Shown here: positions 1 to 5,936 of the stretch, one piece after another
Position numbering within the stretch: position 1 is the first letter of the stretch
Layout of the letters: every line of letters starts with the position of its first letter
Origin: Hyphomicrobiales bacterium
GTDB taxonomy: Bacteria; Pseudomonadota; Alphaproteobacteria; Rhizobiales; JALURZ01
Length of the DNA stretch: 7,261 nt
Reading direction: 5' to 3'
NCBI GenBank assembly: GCA_027058735.1
Contig: JALURZ010000281.1
Location: forward strand, 1-7,261
The notes under the pieces: generated by a model
The model's database searches: none
Seen by the model: the letters and a program-made list of their open reading frames with translations, nothing else
What the model was told of the DNA's origin: nothing
Position numbers and translations under genes: made by a program

Positions 1-825
1 CAGATCGCAATCGCCCTTGGCGGCGGCGGCGCGCGCGGCCTTGCCCATATCATCGTCCTGGAGGCGCTTGAGGAACTGGGGCTGAAGCCCGCCGTCATCG
101 CCGGCACCAGCATGGGGGCGCTGGTGGGGGCGGCCTGCGCGGCGGGCATTCCGGCCAGCGAAATCCGCGCCCACGCGCTCGCCTCTCTGGGCACCCGCAA
201 GGGCGCGTTTCAGCGTATTATTTCCGAAGCGGGCATGGGTGCGTTCACCCTGCTGAACTTCAATCCGTTCAAGGTTTCGCTGGTGGACGGGGAAGACCTG
301 CTGGAGGTCTTCTGGCCGGACGGCGTGCCGGATACCTTCGCCGCCCTGGAGATCCCCTTCAAGGCCGTCGCCACGGACTTTTATGGCCGCAAGGACAGGG
401 CCCTGAACAGTGGCAACCTGCGCACCGCCGTTTCCGCCAGCATCGCCCTGCCCGGGCTGATCGAGCCCAAGATCGTCGCCGGCCGGGTGCTGATCGATGG
501 CAGCATCTCTAACCCGCTGCCGGTCGATCACCTGCCGGACATGGGCATCAGGATCGGCATCGATGTCACCGGCGGGCCGGTTGAGCGCGGCAGGAAACTG
601 CCCCCCTTGAGCGATCTGCTGTTCCGCAGCCTGCAGATTACCCAGGCGGCGGTCGTCGAGGCCCGGCTTGAGACGCTTGATATCGACATTTTGATCCGCC
701 CGGCGGTCGATCATTTCCGGGTGCTCGATTTTTTCAAGGTGCGCGAGATTTTCAAGGCCGCCGAACCGTCGAAAGACGAACTCAAGCGCGCCCTTGAGAG
801 CGCGGTCAAGACCGCCGGCTGCTGA
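1..825 (+). CDS. Patatin-like phospholipase, RssA/YchK type (5' end outside window)
   Basis: Predicted serine lipid acyl hydrolase of the bacterial patatin family, which cleaves acyl esters with a Ser-Asp dyad. The open frame enters the window at base 1 with no start codon, so 274 C-terminal residues are visible and probably only a short N-terminal piece is missing (the family is about 300 aa). Fragment residues 7-13 (GGGGARG) are the oxyanion-hole loop, GTSMG at 35-39 is the GxSxG nucleophile elbow with Ser37, and DGS at 166-168 supplies the catalytic Asp, followed by the typical NPLPV. DGS replaces the more usual DGG/DGA; the Asp is retained. The block around 'AVSASIALPG' is also typical. 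An internal ATG at 112 lies after the catalytic Ser motif and cannot be the start. There is no beta-barrel extension, so it is not a type V secreted patatin. Its last 20 bases overlap the end of the opposing tadA gene. The natural substrate cannot be inferred. Confidence 0.92.
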   Translation, partial: QIAIALGGGGARGLAHIIVLEALEELGLKPAVIAGTSMGALVGAACAAGIPASEIRAHALASLGTRKGAFQRIISEAGMGAFTLLNFNPFKVSLVDGEDLLEVFWPDGVPDTFAALEIPFKAVATDFYGRKDRALNSGNLRTAVSASIALPGLIEPKIVAGRVLIDGSISNPLPVDHLPDMGIRIGIDVTGGPVERGRKLPPLSDLLFRSLQITQAAVVEARLETLDIDILIRPAVDHFRVLDFFKVREIFKAAEPSKDELKRALESAVKTAGC

Positions 826-1261
826 AGAATTCCCGCAGCAGACCGGCTGACGCCTCCGCCCCGGGCCCCGAAACGACCTCTGGGCGGTGATGGCAGGTGG
901 GCTGGCTGAAAAACCTCCCGCCATGATCGACGCCGCCCATCTTTTCGTCCGCCGCGCCGAAACAGAGCCGGGCGATGCGTGCAAAGGAAATGGCCGCGGC
1001 GCACATGGCGCAGGGCTCCAGCGTCACATAGAGATCGCACCCCACCAGCCGCTCGTTGTCCAGCAGCCGTGCCGCGGCGCGAATGGCGAGAATTTCCGCA
1101 TGCGCGCTCGGGTCGCGCTCCGCAATCGTGCGGTTGCCGGCGCGCGCGATCACACGCCCCTCGCCATCGGTGATCACCGCGCCGACCGGCACCTCGCCCA
1201 GATCGCGCGCGCGGCGCGCTTCGTCCAGCGCCAGTTGCATGAATATGTCCGGTTTGCCCAT
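806..1261 (-). CDS. tadA: tRNA-specific adenosine deaminase TadA
   Basis: Zinc-dependent deaminase that converts A34 to inosine in the tRNA-Arg(ACG) anticodon, allowing one tRNA to read three Arg codons; cytoplasmic and essential in many bacteria. The 151-aa product has the complete cytidine-deaminase-fold signature: His54 and the proton-shuttling Glu56 in 'SAHAEI', and zinc ligands Cys84 and Cys87 in 'EPCAMC'. 'EVPVGAVI' near residue 23 and the C-terminal helix 'LLREFFSSRR' are typical of TadA. The 'HGGRFFSQPTCHHRPEV' stretch looks like the alphaproteobacterial variant. I chose ATG at 1261 because MGKPDIFMQLALDEA matches the usual N-terminus; frame-consistent ATGs at 1288 and 1336 would add residues unlike the family. 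No clear Shine-Dalgarno precedes 1261. The gene is divergent from rluB and its 3' end overlaps the patatin gene by 20 bp. A guanine deaminase or other CDA-fold enzyme is less likely given the C-terminal tRNA-binding features. Confidence 0.95.
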   Translation of the reverse strand: MGKPDIFMQLALDEARRARDLGEVPVGAVITDGEGRVIARAGNRTIAERDPSAHAEILAIRAAARLLDNERLVGCDLYVTLEPCAMCAAAISFARIARLCFGAADEKMGGVDHGGRFFSQPTCHHRPEVVSGPGAEASAGLLREFFSSRRS

Positions 1262-1270
1262 CGCGGCCAA

Positions 1271-1300
1271 ACCATCAACATGTTGCATGCGCCCGGTCAA
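1271..1300 (-). promoter_or_regulatory. Possible tadA promoter (-35 TTGACC, weak -10)
   Basis: On the minus strand TTGACC (1300-1295) matches five of six bases of the sigma-70 type -35 box. Eighteen bases further on, GATGGT (1276-1271) is only a 3/6 match to the -10 box. If used, transcription would begin about 1265-1264, leaving only a few bases before the ATG at 1261, in line with the lack of a Shine-Dalgarno sequence. This is inference from box similarity only; the -10 is poor. Confidence 0.25.
1276..1285. repeat. 10-bp perfect palindrome in the tadA/rluB spacer
   Basis: CAACATGTTG is a perfect self-complementary decamer in the 60-bp divergent spacer, immediately followed by the overlapping hexamer palindrome GCATGC (1285-1290). 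It lies just upstream of the tadA start and could be a binding site for a dimeric regulator, but a short palindrome on its own is weak evidence. Confidence 0.3.
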
Positions 1301-1306
1301 GCACTC

Positions 1307-1315
1307 TGCTACAAA
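1307..1315 (+). promoter_or_regulatory. Putative extended -10 element for rluB-rsmD
   Basis: TGCTACAAA fits the extended -10 pattern TGn followed by a 4/6 match to TATAAT. The next six bases end at 1321, so the predicted first transcribed base is 1322, which is the A of the rluB ATG. No good -35 sits at the right distance, as is common for extended -10 promoters. This suggests a leaderless mRNA; it is a motif-based inference. Confidence 0.35.
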
Positions 1316-1321
1316 ACGGCC

Positions 1322-2119
1322 ATGACACCGCCACAACGCATCGCCAAAGCCATGGCGCGGGCGGGCTTATGCTCGCGCCGCGAAGCCGAACGCTGGATCG
1401 GCGATGGCCGGGTCCGGGTGAACGGGGAGGTGCTCACGACGCCGGCGGTCACGGTCAGCGCCGATGACCGCATCGAGGTGGACGGCAAACCGGTCGCGCC
1501 CGCGATGCCGGCGCGCCTGTGGCGCTATCACAAACCGGCCGGGCTGGTGACCAGCAATGCCGATCCGCAAGGCAGGCCGACGGTTTTCGACCGCCTGCCC
1601 AAGAGCCTGCCCCGGGTCATCTCGGTGGGCCGTCTCGATCTCAATACGGAGGGCCTGTTGCTGCTGACAAACGATGGCGAGCTGGCCCGGCGTCTGGAAT
1701 TGCCGGCAACCGGCTGGACCCGGCGCTACCGGGTACGCGCCCACGGGCGAATCACCCCTGAAACCCTGCGGAAACTGGCCGGCGGCATCACGCTCGATGG
1801 ATTTTCCTATGCGCCCATCGAAGCGAAAATCGAACACCGCTCAGCCAGCAATGTGTGGCTGGCGATCGCGCTGAGCGAAGGCAAGAACCGCGAAATCCGG
1901 CGGGTTCTGGAAAGTCTCGGCCTCACGGTCAACCGGCTGATCCGCACCTCTTTCGGCCCTTTTCAACTGGGTACGCTCGCGCGCGGCGATGTCGATGAGG
2001 TGCCGCAGAAGGTGCTCGGCGAACAACTCGGCGGGCAAATTGCGGGGCGAACGAACAAGCCGCGATCCTGGGCCAGGACCAAAGGCAGAAAGAATGCGCA
2101 TCGTCGGCGGAAATCTTAA
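1322..2119 (+). CDS. rluB: 23S rRNA pseudouridine synthase, RluB/RsuA family
   Basis: Isomerises a specific uridine in rRNA to pseudouridine; by family resemblance most likely the RluB-type 23S enzyme acting in the peptidyl-transferase region (U2605 in E. coli numbering), although RsuA, RluE and RluF share the fold. The 265-aa protein begins with an S4 RNA-binding domain (about residues 4-60, with 'AGLCSRREAERWI' and 'GRVRVNG'). Then comes the catalytic domain: 'YHKPAG' at 69-74, 'GRLDLNTEGLLLLTNDG' at 103-119 with catalytic Asp106, and the 'GKNREIRRVLESLGL' block near the C-terminus. It ends in a very basic tail rich in Arg and Lys, probably extra rRNA contact. ATG 1322 puts the S4 domain at the expected N-terminal position; the frame stays open upstream to an ATG at 887, but that part is antisense to tadA and meaningless. 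No Shine-Dalgarno is visible. The last 26 bases overlap rsmD, indicating a shared transcript. Confidence 0.93.
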   Translation: MTPPQRIAKAMARAGLCSRREAERWIGDGRVRVNGEVLTTPAVTVSADDRIEVDGKPVAPAMPARLWRYHKPAGLVTSNADPQGRPTVFDRLPKSLPRVISVGRLDLNTEGLLLLTNDGELARRLELPATGWTRRYRVRAHGRITPETLRKLAGGITLDGFSYAPIEAKIEHRSASNVWLAIALSEGKNREIRRVLESLGLTVNRLIRTSFGPFQLGTLARGDVDEVPQKVLGEQLGGQIAGRTNKPRSWARTKGRKNAHRRRKS

Positions 2120-2654
2120 AGGGCGCGCACTTGCAGGCCCTTCGGGCGCAGGGCTGCGCCCGACCTCGGAGCGCACCCGCGAAGCCGTGTTCAATATTCT
2201 TCAACACGGTATTGCTGATTTTTCGCTCAGCGGTGCGCGGGTTCTCGACCTGTTCGCCGGCACCGGCGCGCTTGGCCTGGAAGCGTTGTCGCGCGGCAGC
2301 AGATATTGCCTGTTTGTCGAGAGCGATGCCGGCGCGCGCGCGCTCATCAGGCGCAATGTCGAAGCCCTTTCGCTCACCGGGGCGACCAGGGTCTACCGCC
2401 GCGACGCCGCCCGCCTGGGACCTGCGGAAGGCATGAAGCCCTTCACGCTGGTGTTCGCCGACCCGCCCTATGGCGAAGGCCTGGGCGTGCAGGCCGCGCA
2501 CAGCGCTCTTGCTGGCGGCTGGATCGAACCCGGCGCCCTCCTCGTGCTGGAAGAACGCGCCGGGACGCCGATCGATCTTGGGGAACGCTTCGAGGTGATC
2601 GACCAGCGCCGCTACGGCGAGACCGTAATCGTCTTCGCAAGGGCCGCCGGTTAG
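2094..2654 (+). CDS. rsmD: 16S rRNA (guanine966-N2)-methyltransferase RsmD
   Basis: SAM-dependent methyltransferase that places N2-methyl on G966 of 16S rRNA (E. coli numbering), near the P site of the 30S subunit. The 186-aa protein matches the usual family length. It opens with the characteristic 'MRIVGGNLKGR' and 'RPTSERTREAVFNIL' (22-36); motif I is 'VLDLFAGTGALGLEAL' (50-65), the SAM-binding loop, and the catalytic N-methyltransferase motif IV is DPPY at 123-126. Asp/Glu in 'FVESD' (74-78) would bind the SAM ribose. ATG 2094 gives the canonical N-terminus; AAAGG at 2081-2085 is a modest Shine-Dalgarno eight bases upstream. The start lies 26 bases inside rluB in a different frame, so the two are probably co-transcribed and possibly coupled. 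Its stop is 6 bp from the opposing mutL stop. Confidence 0.96.
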   Translation: MRIVGGNLKGRALAGPSGAGLRPTSERTREAVFNILQHGIADFSLSGARVLDLFAGTGALGLEALSRGSRYCLFVESDAGARALIRRNVEALSLTGATRVYRRDAARLGPAEGMKPFTLVFADPPYGEGLGVQAAHSALAGGWIEPGALLVLEERAGTPIDLGERFEVIDQRRYGETVIVFARAAG

Positions 2655-2665
2655 AGCGTTCTAAC
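2650..2665. repeat. Small hairpin spanning the rsmD and mutL stop codons
   Basis: GTTAGA-GCGT-TCTAAC is a perfect 6-bp inverted repeat with a 4-base loop. The left arm contains the TAG stop of rsmD and the right arm, on the opposite strand, the TAG stop of mutL. It is symmetric, so either transcript could form it. The stem is short and no T-tract follows on either side, so it is at best a weak bidirectional terminator. Confidence 0.4.
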
Positions 2666-4493
2666 GCCGCTCAAACAGTTTTTCGATATCGCTCAGTTTC
2701 AGGGTCACGAAGGTGGGGCGGCCGTGATTGCACTGGCCGGAATTGGGTTCGCCTTCCATCTGCCGCAGCAAGGCGTTCATTTCCTCGCCCGTCATGCGCC
2801 GCCCGGAGCGCACCGAGCCGTGACACGCCATGGTGGCCAATACATAATCGACACGCTGTTTCAGACCCAGGGCGGCCCCCTGTTCGGCCAGTTCATCGGC
2901 AAGATCGCGCACCAGCCCCGCGATGTCGAAATCGCCGAGCATGGCGGGCACCTCGCGCACGATCACCGCATTTGGCCCAAACGCCTCAAGCACCAGTCCG
3001 AGGGGTTCGAATTCAGCCGCGTGATCGTCGAGAAAACCCGCCGCGACCGTATCGAGTTCAACCACTTCGGGGATCAGCAAGACCTGGCCCGGCACCCGCG
3101 ACGCCTCATGCGCGCGTTTGAGCCGCTCGTAGACGAGCCGCTCATGGGCGGCATGCTGATCGACGATCACCAGCCCGTCGGCGGTCTGGGACACAATGTA
3201 GTTTTCGTGGATCTGCGCGCGGGCCGCACCGAGCGGATGATCGAGAAAATATTCCGCCGTTTCGCCCGCTCCCGCCCGGGCGTCCGCACCGGGCCGCGAC
3301 ACGGCCGAAAACCCCGCCTGTTCTTCCGCCATGCCCGGAGCGGCTCCTGAAAGATCCGCCCCCTCAAGACCGCTGCGCCCGGCGCTGAAACCACGCGGCG
3401 GTGATGGCGCGTGCTGCGGGCGGAACGCCGCCAGCATGCCAGCCGCCAGATCGCGCGATGTGCGCTGCGCGGAGACGCCAAGTCCCTGCTTGATGGCGCC
3501 GACCACAAGAGCGCGCACCAGACCGGCATCGCGAAACCGCACTTCGGACTTGGCCGGGTGCACATTGACATCGACAAGATGCGGCTCGATCTCAAGATAG
3601 AGCGTCACGGCGGGAAAGCGGCCCCTGGGAACAAGATCGCCATAAGCGCCGCGCAGGGCGCCGAGCAGAACCTTGTCGCGCACCGCGCGGCCGTTGACGA
3701 ACAGGAACTGCATGAAGGAATTGGCGCGGTTATAGGTCGGCAGGCCGATGCGCCCGCTCAAGGACATATCTTCGCGCCGGGCCTCGATCGAAACGGAGTT
3801 TTCGGCGAATTCGGCGCCCATGACATCGCCGATCCGCTGCCGCAGTCCGGCTTCGTCCGCATCCCTCGGCGCAAAGGCGAGAACGCGCCTGGCGCCGGTC
3901 GACAGGCTGAACGCGACCTGGCAATGACCCAGCGCGAGGCGGCGGACGATATCGCTGATGGCCATGATTTCGGCGCGCTCCGATTTCAGAAACTTGAGCC
4001 GCGCCGGGGTGGCGAAAAAAAGATCGCGCACCTCGACCCGCGTGCCGCGCGCCAGAGCAACCGGCCTCAGGGCTGATTTCTTGTTGCCATCGACGCTGAT
4101 TTCAAAAGCCTCCCCATCGCGCCGCGGGCGCGAGGCAATCGTCATGCGCGATACCGAGCCGATCGAGGGCAATGCCTCGCCGCGAAAACCAAGCGTGGTG
4201 ATCCGCTGCAGGTCTTCGCGCGGCAGCTTCGATGTGGCATGGCGCTCGACGCACAGCACAAGATCATCGCCGGACATGCCGCACCCGTCATCACTGACGC
4301 GGATCAGGTCGCGCCCGCCCGCGCTGACCACGATATCGATCGAGCGTGCGCCCGCATCGAGCGCGTTCTCGACCAGTTCCTTCACAACGCTGGCCGGGCG
4401 TTCGACCACTTCGCCGGCCGCGATCCGGTTCACGGTGGCGGCCGGCAACTGGCGGATCGTCGTTTCGCTCATCCGTTCGGCGTGCGCCGTCAT
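2661..4493 (-). CDS. mutL: DNA mismatch repair protein MutL (endonuclease type)
   Basis: GHKL-family ATPase that links MutS mismatch recognition to strand incision. The 610-aa protein has an N-terminal ATPase domain (about 10-340): 'VKELVENALDAGA' with catalytic Glu39 and Mg-binding Asn43, 'DDGCGM' at 68-73, 'ATSKL' at 86-90 and 'GFRGEAL' at 102-108. A low-complexity Ala/Gly/Pro linker follows (about 350-420), then the C-terminal dimerisation domain. This carries DQHAAHERLVYE at 445-456, an exact fit to the metal-binding endonuclease motif DQHA(x)2E(x)4E, plus 'ACHGSVR' (556-562) and 'CNHGRP' (588-593), the latter corresponding to CPHGRP. It is therefore predicted to nick DNA itself rather than rely on MutH. 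The ATG at 4493 is preferred over the one at 4472: it has GGGAGG nine bases upstream and overlaps the pgi stop as ATGA, suggesting translational coupling. The frame is open further upstream, but that is antiphase with pgi and not MutL-like. Confidence 0.97.
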   Translation of the reverse strand: MTAHAERMSETTIRQLPAATVNRIAAGEVVERPASVVKELVENALDAGARSIDIVVSAGGRDLIRVSDDGCGMSGDDLVLCVERHATSKLPREDLQRITTLGFRGEALPSIGSVSRMTIASRPRRDGEAFEISVDGNKKSALRPVALARGTRVEVRDLFFATPARLKFLKSERAEIMAISDIVRRLALGHCQVAFSLSTGARRVLAFAPRDADEAGLRQRIGDVMGAEFAENSVSIEARREDMSLSGRIGLPTYNRANSFMQFLFVNGRAVRDKVLLGALRGAYGDLVPRGRFPAVTLYLEIEPHLVDVNVHPAKSEVRFRDAGLVRALVVGAIKQGLGVSAQRTSRDLAAGMLAAFRPQHAPSPPRGFSAGRSGLEGADLSGAAPGMAEEQAGFSAVSRPGADARAGAGETAEYFLDHPLGAARAQIHENYIVSQTADGLVIVDQHAAHERLVYERLKRAHEASRVPGQVLLIPEVVELDTVAAGFLDDHAAEFEPLGLVLEAFGPNAVIVREVPAMLGDFDIAGLVRDLADELAEQGAALGLKQRVDYVLATMACHGSVRSGRRMTGEEMNALLRQMEGEPNSGQCNHGRPTFVTLKLSDIEKLFERR

Positions 4494-5824
4494 TTTTCCA
4501 AACCTCCCGCCAGACAGTCGCGGGCCAGCCTCTTGCCCTCTTCGACCGCAGGCTGGTCGAAAACGCTCACCCCCAGCATATGGCCCGCGATCACCGTCTC
4601 CAGCATGAAATGCATGAACAGCGCGCCCAGAGTGCGTTCGTTCAGCGCATCGATGTTGATCACGCGCACCGCCCGCCCCCGGTCCGCCAGGGTCTGGATG
4701 GTGGCGCGTTGGGCGCAATCCACCAGATCGCCCACCGACTTGCCGGCGAGGTAGCCCACCAGCGGATCCCCGGAAAAAGAAATGGGAACCACCGGTCCGA
4801 GCCGCGCCACATCGCAGGTGATGATCGTGAACAGCTTGTCCGGCGGGCCATCGAGAAACAGTTGCAACTGGCTGTGCTGGTCTACCGGCCCCAGGGCGCG
4901 CAGCGGCGTCGTTCCCTTGCCCTCCTTGCCGAGGCTTTCCGCCCACAGTTGTGCGTGCCAGCCCGTGAAACAGGCAAGCCGGTCCGCATAAGCCATCATC
5001 ACGCTCACCGACGCGCCGCGATGTCGCGCCATGGCGATGGTCGCCGCCGCACCGGCGGCCGGCGGGATCGCAGCCATGTCGGGCGCGTTCAGGACCGTAT
5101 CCAGCACCTGGGCCGCCCCCTCGCGAAGCGCCTGGGCATCGACGCCGGCCAGCAGTGCCGGCACCATGCCCACCGCCGACAATACCGAAAAGCGCCCGCC
5201 GATATCGCGGTCATGGTCCAGCACCGGGATGTCGTGCAACGCGCACAGCCGGCGCAGCGCATTGTCGCCATTCGCGCCCTCGGGCGCGCTGATGGCCAGA
5301 AAGTGGCCGGCGATATTCCAGTCCAGCCCCTGCGCGTTCAGAGCCTCGATGGCGGCGATCATCTGCATTACCGTTTCAGCCGTTTTGCCGGACTTGGAAA
5401 TGACCAGAAACCGGGTCGCCTTCAGATCGAGGCCGGCGAAGGCGGCATCGAGGCTGACCGGATCGAGATTGTCCATGAAATGCAGCCGTGGCATCCCGGT
5501 CTGCGCGGATGTGACAACCCCCGGCGTTTGCCAGCCGGTAAGCTGGACCACCGCCTGCCCGCCGAGGCTCGACCCACCCGTCGCCAGCACCACGATGTCG
5601 CTGGCGCCGCGGGCGAATTTCGCCGCCGCCGTTCGCAAGCCTTCAAGGTCATCGCGCCGGGCCGGCAGGTTCAAGAATGCCAGTTCGCCCTTCTCAAAGG
5701 CGCGGCGAAGCGACGAAACGCCCTTTGCCGCCGCATCCAGGGCGGCGTCATACTGCGCGCCCGCAAGGCCCCCGGCGCCAATGGAGGCCTCAAAGCACAG
5801 GTCCAGGGATTGGGAATAGGGCAT
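4490..5824 (-). CDS. pgi: Glucose-6-phosphate isomerase (compact form)
   Basis: Interconverts glucose-6-phosphate and fructose-6-phosphate in glycolysis/gluconeogenesis; cytoplasmic. The 444-aa product has two SIS sugar-phosphate domains. Visible motifs are 'ATGGSSLGG' (81-89), the phosphate-binding 'SKSGKTAET' (143-151), the signature 'GGRFS' (209-213), 'WAESLGKEGKG' with the presumed catalytic Glu296, 'DQHS' with His317 for ring opening, and 'FDQPAVEEGK' with Lys431. All the residues expected for catalysis are present. The length is close to the short PGIs (about 450 aa in Bacillus or Thermotoga) rather than the roughly 550-aa enterobacterial form. The start at 5824 gives 'MPYSQSLDLCFE'; the frame stays open upstream to 5950, but that part is Arg-rich, overlaps the preceding gene and looks non-coding. 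No Shine-Dalgarno is obvious. The stop overlaps the mutL ATG by four bases. A bifunctional phosphomannose isomerase is less likely because the PGI signatures are intact. Confidence 0.93.
   Translation of the reverse strand: MPYSQSLDLCFEASIGAGGLAGAQYDAALDAAAKGVSSLRRAFEKGELAFLNLPARRDDLEGLRTAAAKFARGASDIVVLATGGSSLGGQAVVQLTGWQTPGVVTSAQTGMPRLHFMDNLDPVSLDAAFAGLDLKATRFLVISKSGKTAETVMQMIAAIEALNAQGLDWNIAGHFLAISAPEGANGDNALRRLCALHDIPVLDHDRDIGGRFSVLSAVGMVPALLAGVDAQALREGAAQVLDTVLNAPDMAAIPPAAGAAATIAMARHRGASVSVMMAYADRLACFTGWHAQLWAESLGKEGKGTTPLRALGPVDQHSQLQLFLDGPPDKLFTIITCDVARLGPVVPISFSGDPLVGYLAGKSVGDLVDCAQRATIQTLADRGRAVRVINIDALNERTLGALFMHFMLETVIAGHMLGVSVFDQPAVEEGKRLARDCLAGGLEK
4503..4508 (-). promoter_or_regulatory. 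Shine-Dalgarno sequence of mutL
   Basis: GGGAGG on the minus strand, nine bases before the ATG at 4493 and inside the last codons of pgi. It decides the mutL start: the alternative ATG at 4472 has no purine-rich sequence before it. Confidence 0.7.
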
Positions 5825-5854
5825 GTCGCGCAGCCGTGACCGGGTGGACACCGA

Positions 5855-5883
5855 AGAGGTGAATCTACCAGAGATTCGCCGCT
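5855..5883. repeat. Imperfect inverted repeat upstream of pgi
   Basis: The core GAATCT (5861-5866) and AGATTC (5872-5877) are perfect inverted arms around a 5-base centre ACCAG. Extending outwards to 5855 and 5883 gives 10 Watson-Crick pairs out of 12. It lies in the 112-bp spacer between the M16 gene (ends 5937) and pgi (starts 5824), 31-59 bases before the pgi ATG. No T-run follows it on the transcribed strand, so an operator is a better guess than a terminator. The same spacer also holds CACGCGC twice in direct orientation 11 bp apart (5889-5895, 5900-5906); I see nothing else in it. Confidence 0.5.
5862..5870 (-). promoter_or_regulatory. Putative extended -10 element for pgi-mutL
   Basis: On the minus strand TGGTAGATT (5870-5862) fits TGn followed by a 4/6 match to TATAAT. 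Transcription would start near 5855, giving a leader of about 30 bases before the pgi ATG. No convincing -35 is present. The element lies wholly inside the inverted repeat, the arrangement expected for repression by a bound dimeric regulator. Motif-based inference only. Confidence 0.35.
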
Positions 5884-5936
5884 CGCGACACGCGCAAAGC
5901 ACGCGCGGCCCTGTGGACCAAATCGGGCGGTGCGGT

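Noticed and set aside
887..1321. N-terminal extension of the rluB frame back to ATG 887
   Set aside because: The added part is antisense to tadA, has no domain features, and would put the S4 domain 145 residues from the N-terminus, unlike the family.
2306..3121. 271-codon plus-strand frame across rsmD and the mutL end
   Set aside because: Arg/Pro-rich translation in the wrong frame over two certain genes; no motif.
4494..4946. Upstream extension of the mutL frame to 4946
   Set aside because: It runs out of frame through pgi, is Gly/Arg-rich without MutL similarity, and ATG 4493 has a good Shine-Dalgarno.
4346..5839. 497-codon plus-strand open frame opposite pgi and the mutL start
   Set aside because: It is antisense to well-recognised pgi and mutL coding sequence, rich in Arg/His/Gln with no recognisable motif, and explained by the scarcity of stop codons in GC-rich antisense frames.
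5889..5906. CACGCGC direct repeat, 11 bp apart, upstream of pgi
   Set aside because: Only two 7-bp copies in GC-rich sequence; too little to call an operator or a terminator.
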